Assembly (NCBI GenBank): GCA_023391955.1
Contig: JAEWAA010000695.1
Coordinates: forward strand, 1-11,804
Reading direction: 5' to 3'
DNA length: 11,804 bases
Source: Bacillota bacterium
GTDB lineage: Bacteria > Bacillota > Bacilli > Paenibacillales > NBRC-103111
In this document: one piece after another, positions 6,740-11,804 of the stretch
Numbering within the stretch: the first letter of the stretch is position 1
How the letters are laid out: each line of letters begins with the position of its first letter
Made by a program: the position numbers and the translations under genes
Notes under the pieces: generated by a model
Seen by the model: only the letters and a program-made list of their open reading frames with translations
The model's database searches: none
What the model was told of the DNA's origin: nothing

Positions 6740-7156
6740 ATGAAGGAAATCCCCATCGAATATGTCAAAACCAACCAAACCGGCATTGTTTTGTCGGTTA
6801 TCGCTTTTCTCGTGTCGGGCCAGCCGTGGATCATTGCCGCCTTGTGGCTGATTCAGGTGATCGGACTCTCCACCGGCGGGCGCTGGAATCTGTTCGCCGC
6901 TTTGGGCCGGCGATTCCTCACTCCTAAAGGCAAGGAAACCCAAGCCGCCGAGCTGCTGCGGTTCAATAACTCCCTGGCTGTGGCGTTCCTCAGCCTTTCC
7001 TTGGGAAGCCTGCTGCTGGGCTGGACGACAGCGGGTTATGTATTCGCTGCGATGCTGCTGGGTGCGGCAGGGGCTGCTCTGTTGGGCTATTGTGTGGGAT
7101 GCACCCTCTATTTCTGGGTGAAGCAAATCAGGGCCGGGCGCCTGACCGGGCGTTGA
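6740..7156 (+). CDS. DUF4395-family integral membrane protein
   Basis: The 138-residue protein has an N-terminal IPIEYVKTNQTGIVL segment, hydrophobic stretches at about 14-43, 79-96 and 100-126, a conserved-looking RFNNSLAV at 74-81 and a C-terminal GYCVGCTLYF with C118 and C121. This layout is that of DUF4395 membrane proteins, which in other genomes are often found beside thioredoxin-like or sulfur-transfer proteins; the function is not established. The CxxC at the membrane edge could be redox-active or bind a metal (inference). An ACGGAGG site lies nine bases before ATG 6740, and a clear promoter and terminator make it a single-gene unit, divergent from the SagB-type flavoprotein. Confidence 0.85.
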   Translation: MKEIPIEYVKTNQTGIVLSVIAFLVSGQPWIIAALWLIQVIGLSTGGRWNLFAALGRRFLTPKGKETQAAELLRFNNSLAVAFLSLSLGSLLLGWTTAGYVFAAMLLGAAGAALLGYCVGCTLYFWVKQIRAGRLTGR

Positions 7157-7176
7157 GCTGTAATGCTGTGATGGAT

Positions 7177-7206
7177 AAGGAGCCTGCTGCCGGGCTCCTT
7201 TTTTTC
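7177..7206 (+). terminator. Rho-independent terminator after the DUF4395 gene
   Basis: AAGGAGCC (7177-7184) pairs perfectly with GGCTCCTT (7193-7200) and is followed by a run of Ts ending at 7205. It lies 20 bases past the stop codon. Confidence 0.9.
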
Positions 7207-7303
7207 GTTCCGGGATCCGCTGCCGCATTCACTTACCTTTTTCCGCTGAATGTGTCACAATAAAAGAATAGATTACAGCTGGAATTACTATGCGAAATGA
7301 GGG

Positions 7304-7960
7304 ATGACGGTGCTGCCTCAGGAATGGGATTGGGTCAAAAGCAGGGACCCGATTTGGGAGACGCCTGCACAGGAATGCTATTATTACGTTTCTCGCTGGA
7401 AGGAGCTGGGCCTCCGCCGGTTTGTGGATCTGGGCTGCGGTCTGGGGCGCCATGCCTTGCAGTTTGCCCAGGCGGGGTATGAGGTTACAGCCTTTGACCT
7501 GTCCCAATCGGGGCTGGACGCCCTGGCGGCAACTGCAGCCGACCGGGAGCTGTCCATGGAGCTGGTGAGAGGGGATGTACAGGCGCTGCCTTTTGCCGAC
7601 AATACCTTCGACTGCCTTCTATCCTACCATTGTATCTATCACACGGATCTGAAGGGGCTGGAGCAGGCCGTCCGGGAAATCGCCCGGGTCACCCGGCCCG
7701 GCGGTGAGGTGTTCCTGACTCTGAATTCCACACTAAGCCCCAACTATACCAAGGCTGGGCCGGAATACCGGCGGCTGGATGTCCGGACGCTTCAATATGT
7801 GAAGGACGGGGAAGTAGGGACGCCCCACTGTTATGTGAATGCTCATGAGGCGGCCGAGCTGTTCTCCGGCTTCGAGATGCTGCAATTCCGGCATGTGGAG
7901 GACCATTCCTTCCTGGGCAAAAAAGGCTGCCACTTCCACATTCACGCCCGGGTTTTGTAA
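7304..7960 (+). CDS. Class I SAM-dependent methyltransferase, 218 residues
   Basis: The Rossmann-fold motif I is VDLGCGLGRHA (41-51), with D65 ending strand two. GDVQALPFADNTFDCLLSYHCIYH (90-113) covers motifs II and III, and RVTRPGGEVFLTL (128-140) the next strand, giving a Methyltransf_11-type core. The C-terminal part (YVNAHEAAELFSGFEM...HARVL) is a short substrate-facing extension; the substrate is unknown. Start choice is uncertain: ATG 7304 has GAGGG immediately before it with no spacer, whereas GTG 7310, two codons in, has that GAGGG six bases upstream. A five-codon reading frame (ATG 7290) ends in a TGA overlapping ATG 7304. A second, unrelated methyltransferase follows 78 bases later on the same strand, probably in one transcript. 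A weak promoter candidate is TTACCT (7233-7238) with CACAAT (7256-7261). Confidence 0.88.
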   Translation: MTVLPQEWDWVKSRDPIWETPAQECYYYVSRWKELGLRRFVDLGCGLGRHALQFAQAGYEVTAFDLSQSGLDALAATAADRELSMELVRGDVQALPFADNTFDCLLSYHCIYHTDLKGLEQAVREIARVTRPGGEVFLTLNSTLSPNYTKAGPEYRRLDVRTLQYVKDGEVGTPHCYVNAHEAAELFSGFEMLQFRHVEDHSFLGKKGCHFHIHARVL

Positions 7961-8038
7961 GCAGCGGTGCTTCACCTCCAAGTGTGAGTGGAGGACACAA
8001 GCGTCAACCTATACACGCAGAAGACCGGAGGGATATTC

Positions 8039-8791
8039 ATGGACAATACAGGCAAATTTACCGGCAAAGCCGAGGTTTATGCCAAGGCCAGGCCAGGTTA
8101 TCCGCAGGCTATGCTGGACCGCATAGCCCAAGCTGCGGGAATTGGGGAGGGTTCGGAGGTGGCCGATATCGGCGCGGGCACGGGGATTTTCTCCAAGGCG
8201 CTGCTCAGCTGCGGCTGCCGGATTTACGGCGTGGAGCCTAACGCCGATATGCGGGGGGTGGCGGAGCGGAGCCTGGCTGCCGATGCTCGTTTTACCCCGG
8301 TGGCGGGGACGGCGGAGGACACCACTCTCCCGGGTGGGAGCGTGGATGCGGTAACGGTAGCCCAAGCCTTCCACTGGTTTGATGCAGAGGCCTTCGGACA
8401 GGAATGCCGGCGGATTCTTCGGCCTCAGGGCCAAGTGGTGCTGGTATGGAATTCCCGGATCCATGACCGGGATTCCGTCCGGGAGAACGAAGCCATCATG
8501 CGGGAGTTCTGCCCCGCATTCACCGGCTTCAGCGGCGGGATCGACTATCTGGATGACAGGATCGGGAGTTTTTTCCACGGGGAATTTACGGTGGAAACCT
8601 TCCCCAATGATCTGGCCTTCGACAAAGCCGGCTTCATCGCACGGAACCTGTCCGGCTCCTACTCTCTGCAGGCTGGTGATGCCCGGTATGCAGAGTATGT
8701 GGCGGCGCTGGAAGAGCTGTTTGACGGGTATGCCAGGGACGGGGTTTACATGCAGCCTAATGAAACAGTGGCATATTGGGGCCGGCCGTAG
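8039..8791 (+). CDS. Class I SAM-dependent methyltransferase, 250 residues
   Basis: It starts FTGKAEVYAKARPGYP, the familiar opening of a family of UbiE/Methyltransf_11-like enzymes. Motif I is VADIGAGTGIFS (41-52) with E66 ending strand two. VDAVTVAQAFHWFD (102-115) and RRILRPQGQVVLVWN (124-138) follow in order. The C-terminal region (FTGFSGGIDYL onward to NETVAYWGRP) is the lid domain usual in this family, so the protein is complete. The target is unknown; related proteins are annotated only as methyltransferases. ATG 8039 is chosen because GGAGGG (8027-8032) sits six bases upstream; an in-frame GTG at 7988 lacks such a site. It is not a duplicate of the preceding methyltransferase: the N-terminus, linker and lid all differ. 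The nearest terminator is at 9142, beyond repeat element C1. Confidence 0.9.
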   Translation: MDNTGKFTGKAEVYAKARPGYPQAMLDRIAQAAGIGEGSEVADIGAGTGIFSKALLSCGCRIYGVEPNADMRGVAERSLAADARFTPVAGTAEDTTLPGGSVDAVTVAQAFHWFDAEAFGQECRRILRPQGQVVLVWNSRIHDRDSVRENEAIMREFCPAFTGFSGGIDYLDDRIGSFFHGEFTVETFPNDLAFDKAGFIARNLSGSYSLQAGDARYAEYVAALEELFDGYARDGVYMQPNETVAYWGRP

Positions 8792-8818
8792 GAGGCCAAC
8801 CTCGGGGTCTAGCTGCAG

Positions 8819-8848
8819 GGGGCGGCTACGAGGGGCGGCTACGAGGGG
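8819..8848. repeat. Two-copy tandem repeat of 13 bases
   Basis: GGGGCGGCTACGA is present twice head to tail with a 13-base period, 27 bases after the second methyltransferase stop. It lies in a very G-rich stretch (8808-8890) with a run of eight Gs at 8883-8890. I see no coding or regulatory meaning. Confidence 0.6.
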
Positions 8849-8909
8849 CTGGCCGTGAGGGCGCAGTTATGGAGGCAGTTGTGGGGGGGGCAAACCACAA
8901 GCTGCAGGC

Positions 8910-9092
8910 TAACGGAACTCAGCGGCTCTTACAGGCTAAAATTGATGGTTTGCCAGTGCTAACGGAACTCAGACGCTCTTAACCAGCTATAAAGCTTCCA
9001 GCACACAATAAATCCACCGCTAACGGTTGCTGAGTTCCGTTAAACTTTGGAAACAAGCAAAATCAGCTTCTAAGCGTCCGATAGTTCCGTTA
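8910..9092. repeat. Intergenic four-dyad element C1
   Basis: TAACGGAACTCAG occurs at 8910 and 8960 on the plus strand, and inverted copies of TAACGGAACT end at 9042 and 9092. Full sites are 8910-8931, 8960-8981, 9021-9042 and 9071-9092. Site 3 is a perfect TAACGG-N10-CCGTTA dyad; the others have one weaker half. Centre spacing is 50, 61 and 50 bases, and the total length of 183 equals that of element A. A short palindrome (AGCT-ATAA-AGCT, 8985-8996) sits in the middle segment. Reverse-complemented, its inner 83 bases align with element A over TAACG, AGC and a CGTTA near position 17-22. It starts 118 bases after the methyltransferase stop and ends 49 bases before a terminator. Confidence 0.82.
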
Positions 9093-9141
9093 CACTCCCT
9101 AACAATCAGCCACGGGAAATCCCCCTTGGCATAAAACAAAT

Positions 9142-9173
9142 AAACCGCCATGGCTTAATGCCTGGCGGTTTTT
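9142..9173. terminator. Bidirectional rho-independent terminator
   Basis: AAACCGCCA (9142-9150) pairs with TGGCGGTTT (9163-9171), extended inside by GGC/GCC around a TTAAT loop, and ends in TTTTT on the plus strand. On the minus strand the tail reads ATTTGTTTT. It can end the methyltransferase transcript from the left and the GST operon transcript from the right. Confidence 0.88.
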
Positions 9174-9240
9174 GGCAGTTACTGGTTTGTTTGTGTGGCG
9201 GATCTGGACTCCATTGGCCATGGACTACCGGCTATCCGGT

Positions 9241-9425
9241 TATGCGGACCCAGGAGCCGTTACTTTATCCAAATGGGCACTTTTTCCGATTTCGCGGACA
9301 CAGGGTACGTTAATGCCTCTGCAACCCGCCCAAAGTGGCTGTTTTCGGGCAAATAACGGATCGTGTGTCCGTATAAATTGAAAAAGACCAATTTTGTCCC
9401 AAATAGCGCATCCTGGGTCCGTTAG
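9241..9425. repeat. Intergenic four-dyad element C2
   Basis: GCGGACCCAGG (9244) and GCGGACACAGG (9294) lie exactly 50 bases apart. Their inverted counterparts, with GTCCG at 9367 and 9417, are also 50 apart. Sites are 9241-9262, 9291-9312, 9354-9375 and 9404-9425, with centre spacing 50, 63 and 50. The dyad halves are CGG/CCGTTA types, most diverged at site 2. The distance from the first CGG to the last CCG is 177 bases, the same as in C1. The inner segment shares CGTTA, CCT and AAATAA at matching positions with element A. It lies between the terminator and the 3' end of the minus-strand GST operon and runs directly into the 19-base tandem repeat. Confidence 0.78.
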
Positions 9426-9428
9426 TGG

Positions 9429-9567
9429 GTGTCCAACAGGGCAGTTGGTGCCGCGACTGGTGAGTTGGTGCTAGACTCCGACTGATGAGGCGGTGACCGA
9501 CTGATGAGGTGGTGACCGACCAGTGAGTTGGTATCCACCTGGGCAGTCGGTGTCCGTTTGGGGCTAA
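9429..9567. repeat. Degenerate 19-base tandem repeat, about seven units
   Basis: Units approximating GTGACCGACTGATGAGTTG start at 9429, 9448, 9468, 9493, 9512, 9531 and 9550. Most are 19 bases; one is 20 and one is 25. Units four and five are closest to each other. The period is not a multiple of three and no long reading frame crosses it. It ends 25 bases before the stop of the minus-strand GST-like gene. Confidence 0.65.
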
Positions 9568-9591
9568 TAGACTCCTTCCTCCTAATCCCCC

Positions 9592-10674
9592 TTATCGCCC
9601 TTCCCGCCCATGGGGCAGGAGCCAGGCTTCCGGGTCTGGCCCCAGGGGGACGATGCCGTAGGGACTATTTCCCTGGCCGCTGAGGTGACCGGACAAGTGG
9701 TAATGCCGCTTGATGGCATCGAAATCGGTGGTATCCCCGAAGCCGCGGGTCTGGTAGAGGTCCCGGGCATAGCCCCACAGGTGGGTATAATCCGCCAGCC
9801 GCTGCCGGTTGGCCCGGAAAGCGGTGAAATAAGCGGCGTCGAACCGGACAAGCGTCGTATAAAGCCGCACGTCGGAATCGGTAATAGCGTCACCGAACAG
9901 ATACCGGCTCCCGCCAAGCCGCTCCTCCAGCCAATCCAACCGGGCAAACAAGGTATCGAAGGCCTGCTCATAGGCCTCCTGGGACCGGGCGAAGCCCGCC
10001 TTATACACCCCGTTGTTGACCTCGTGGAAAATAACCTCGTTCAGCGCATCAATTTCAACCCGCAGTTGCTCCGGGTACAGGTCCGGCGCGCCGGGTGCAT
10101 GGTAGGAAGCCCATGCTGTCTCCAGATGATTAGTCAGCCGGAAGTAGTCGTTCTGCACAACCTTGCCGGAAAGGATATCCACCAGCGCCGGGACCGTCGG
10201 CCTGCCCCGGTAATCCGGATCGGCAGCCCGGTAAGCATCGCTGACATACCGGATGCCAAGCACCGGATCAACCTCCCCTTCGTCCAGGGTAAACGCCCAA
10301 TCGGCATGTGGCAGTGGGGGACGTATCGGATCCACCGTGCCCAGGCTGATCACCTCCTCCAGCCCCAGCACGCGGCGGACGATCACCGCCCGGTGGGCCC
10401 ATGGGCAAGCCGCGCACCACAGGAGCCGGTAGCGCCCCGCCTCCACCGGCAGCTCATCTGGGGCCGACCCGAAGGAGGCGCTGAAGCGGTTGGGCTGGCG
10501 CACGAAAGCGCCATTGCCGGCAATCTCCGCCGGGGCAGCAGCCTGCTTCACCCCTGCGCGCCACGCAGCTCCTCCCTCGCCAGCTCCAACCCCCGTCTCA
10601 GCACCTCCGCTTGCCCCTTCCCGGCCTGCCGCAGGTGCATCCACTGTCTGCCCGATCTTCAATTGTTCCGCCAT
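9592..10674 (-). CDS. Glutathione S-transferase-family protein, glutathionyl-hydroquinone reductase-like (paralogue 1)
   Basis: This 360-residue cytosolic protein has the Xi-class (YqjG/ECM4-type) layout: a thioredoxin-fold part with catalytic C90 in CPWAHR, then an all-helical C-terminal domain containing SDVRLYTTLVRFDAAY and the closing LWGYARDLYQ. Such enzymes reduce glutathionyl-hydroquinones. C87 is an extra nearby cysteine. The first 50 or so residues are a low-complexity Gly/Ala/Glu-rich extension absent from the neighbouring paralogue. ATG 10674 is preferred over GTG 10683; the GTG abuts the TGA of the upstream gene, and neither has an ideally spaced ribosome binding site, so translational coupling is likely. 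Bacillales usually use bacillithiol rather than glutathione, so the thiol cofactor is an open question. Confidence 0.88.
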   Translation of the reverse strand: MAEQLKIGQTVDAPAAGREGASGGAETGVGAGEGGAAWRAGVKQAAAPAEIAGNGAFVRQPNRFSASFGSAPDELPVEAGRYRLLWCAACPWAHRAVIVRRVLGLEEVISLGTVDPIRPPLPHADWAFTLDEGEVDPVLGIRYVSDAYRAADPDYRGRPTVPALVDILSGKVVQNDYFRLTNHLETAWASYHAPGAPDLYPEQLRVEIDALNEVIFHEVNNGVYKAGFARSQEAYEQAFDTLFARLDWLEERLGGSRYLFGDAITDSDVRLYTTLVRFDAAYFTAFRANRQRLADYTHLWGYARDLYQTRGFGDTTDFDAIKRHYHLSGHLSGQGNSPYGIVPLGPDPEAWLLPHGREGR

Positions 10675-10683
10675 AGCTCCCAC

Positions 10684-11658
10684 TCATCCTTTGCTCCATT
10701 TTTCCCGCCCATGGGGGGTTAACCAGATAGCCTCGTCCTGTCCCTTGGGATGGATGCCGAAGGGATTGCGGGCAAAGCCCCGCAGATGGGGAGAGGCGTG
10801 ATAGCTGCTGCGGATGGCGGCCAAGTCCGTGGTATCCCCGAAGCCGGGGATCTGGTAGAGGTCCCGGGCATAGCCCCACAGATGGGGGAAGTCCACCAGC
10901 CGGTTGCGGTTGGTGTTGAACACGGGATAATACGCCGCATCGAACCGCACCAAGGTGGTGTAAAGCCGCACATCCGAATCGGTAATGGCGTCCCCGAACA
11001 GATACCGGCTCCCGCCCAGACGCTCCTCCAGCCAGTCCAGCCGGGCGAACAGCGTATGGTATGCCCGCTCATAGGCTTCCTGGGAATGAGCGAAGCCCGC
11101 CTTGTAGACGCCACTGTTAATGTCGGTGAAGATAACAGCGTTCAAGGCGTCGATCTCCTCACGCAGCCCTTCCGGGTACAAATCCGGTGCTCCCTCCTTA
11201 TGGAACGGCGCCCAAACCGTCTCCAGATAGTTGGTCAGCCGGAAATAATCACTGTTCACCCCGCGGCCGGTCCGCACATCCACCACAATGGGCACCGTAG
11301 GCCTGCCAGGCCACTCCGGGTCCTCGGCGTCATAGATCTCCTTGACATAACGGATGCCCAGCACCGGGTCCACGCCGCCTTCGTCCAAAGAAAACTCCCA
11401 GCCGTGCTCCGTCCGGAAATGGCTGGCCGTACCTAAGCTGATGGCCTCCTCCAGGCCCAATAGCCGCCGGACAATAACCGCCCGGTGGGCGTAAGGGCAA
11501 GCCTTCATCCACAGAAGCCGGTACCGCCCCGCCTCTGGCCGGTGTTCGCCTGGCCCGTAACCGAAGGGCACCGTAAACAGATTGGCCTGCGGCGTAAAAG
11601 TACCGTCTGCGGCAAGCTCCCGCTGGAACAAGGGATGTTTCCCCTCCGTAACGCTCAT
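10684..11658 (-). CDS. Glutathione S-transferase-family protein, glutathionyl-hydroquinone reductase-like (paralogue 2)
   Basis: The 324-residue protein has the same Xi-class architecture as its downstream neighbour, with the catalytic cysteine C54 in CPYAHR, so tyrosine replaces the usual tryptophan after proline. It matches the family's usual length without an N-terminal extension. A 52-residue block in the helical domain (minus strand, 11085-10930) differs from paralogue 1 at only three positions, whereas the N-terminal thirds and C-termini are more diverged. This indicates a tandem duplication. ATG 11658 follows a G-rich stretch (GAGGGGGGTGAGGGT) that also contains the stop of the acetyltransferase gene 13 bases upstream, so the three genes appear to be one operon. 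Its stop directly adjoins the possible GTG start of paralogue 1. Confidence 0.9.
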   Translation of the reverse strand: MSVTEGKHPLFQRELAADGTFTPQANLFTVPFGYGPGEHRPEAGRYRLLWMKACPYAHRAVIVRRLLGLEEAISLGTASHFRTEHGWEFSLDEGGVDPVLGIRYVKEIYDAEDPEWPGRPTVPIVVDVRTGRGVNSDYFRLTNYLETVWAPFHKEGAPDLYPEGLREEIDALNAVIFTDINSGVYKAGFAHSQEAYERAYHTLFARLDWLEERLGGSRYLFGDAITDSDVRLYTTLVRFDAAYYPVFNTNRNRLVDFPHLWGYARDLYQIPGFGDTTDLAAIRSSYHASPHLRGFARNPFGIHPKGQDEAIWLTPHGREKWSKG

Positions 11659-11671
11659 ACCCTCACCCCCC

Positions 11672-11804
11672 TCATTCGATAAAATCCATCTCTTCCATCT
11701 TCTCCACCGACTGATACCGGGCCATGCCGGTTTTCATCCGCCGAAATCCCAGATGCCGGTAGAAGCTGACCGTGTTGGGATGGGTGTACAGCACCACATT
11801 GCAG
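11672..11804 (-). CDS. GNAT-family N-acetyltransferase, C-terminal fragment
   Basis: Reading on the minus strand from the right edge gives 43 residues ending in TGA at 11672-11674: NVVLYTHPNTVSFYRHLGF is the classic end of a GNAT domain, where the asparagine-xx-xxx-FY helix and the following strand contact acetyl-CoA. The tail MKTGMARYQSVEKMEEMDFIE is charged and ends the protein. The N-terminus, the acetyl-CoA loop and any promoter lie outside the window. Its stop is 13 bases before the next start codon, indicating co-transcription with the two GST-like genes. The substrate is unknown. Confidence 0.85.
   Translation of the reverse strand, partial: CNVVLYTHPNTVSFYRHLGFRRMKTGMARYQSVEKMEEMDFIE

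Noticed and set aside
7304..8791. The two adjacent methyltransferases as a recent tandem duplication
   Set aside because: Apart from the generic SAM-binding motifs, their N-termini, lids and lengths differ, so they belong to different subfamilies.
8776..8982. Open frame overlapping the end of the second methyltransferase
   Set aside because: It runs through the 13-base tandem repeat and into element C1, its product is glycine-rich low complexity, and the methyltransferase is already complete, so no frameshift is needed.
8910..9092. Regularly spaced short repeats that might suggest a CRISPR array
   Set aside because: Only two copies point each way, the second pair is inverted, and the intervening segments resemble each other. 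There are no cas genes in the window.
9172..9381. 69-codon open frame in the long convergent gap
   Set aside because: It starts inside the terminator tail, has no ribosome binding site and is composed of element C2 sequence.
9610..10722. Plus-strand open frame of 370 codons opposite the GST-like paralogue 1
   Set aside because: The minus strand encodes a clear GST-family protein; the plus-strand product is repetitive and matches nothing I recognise.

Overview
The window looks like chromosomal DNA from a GC-rich, low-copy-repeat member of the Bacillales, most likely Paenibacillus or a close relative. This is inferred from strong AGGAGG-type ribosome binding sites on most genes, a YkuU-type 2-Cys peroxiredoxin, a lipoprotein GH3 hexosaminidase, a DUF4395 membrane protein and sigma-A-like promoters. 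There is no rRNA, tRNA, insertion sequence or CRISPR array.

Layout. 1-720: the last codons of an unknown gene, a peroxiredoxin (88-648) and its terminator. 804-2138: a NagZ-like lipoprotein. 2139-2498: convergent intergenic region with repeat element A and a bidirectional terminator. 2499-4238 (minus): a small unknown protein and an FAD-dependent oxidoreductase. 4239-4363: a divergent control region with a perfect GCGTA-N5-TACGC dyad. 4364-5413: a LacI-type regulator. 5414-5829: convergent region with repeat element B and a terminator. 5830-6594 (minus): a SagB/nitroreductase-type flavoprotein. 6740-7156: DUF4395 protein with its own extended -10 promoter. 7304-8791: two unrelated class I SAM methyltransferases in tandem. 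8792-9591: an 800-base convergent region with two more repeat elements (C1, C2), a terminator and a 19-base degenerate tandem repeat. 9592-11804 (minus): an apparent operon of a GNAT acetyltransferase (cut by the window edge) and two tandem glutathionyl-hydroquinone-reductase-like proteins.

The genes are mostly housekeeping, redox and small-molecule functions without one shared pathway. The peroxiredoxin, the FAD enzyme, the flavoprotein and the two GST-like reductases are all redox proteins. The FAD oxidoreductase and the LacI-type gene form a plausible enzyme-regulator divergent pair.

The most unusual content is non-coding. All three convergent intergenic regions, and no other gap, carry a 183-192 base element made of four short dyad-symmetric sites. 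The first two sites point one way and the last two the other. Site centres are spaced 50, 61-63 and 50 bases apart (52, 63, 52 in element B). The geometry is nearly fixed, but each element has its own site sequence shared by its four copies. I do not recognise this as a named repeat family.
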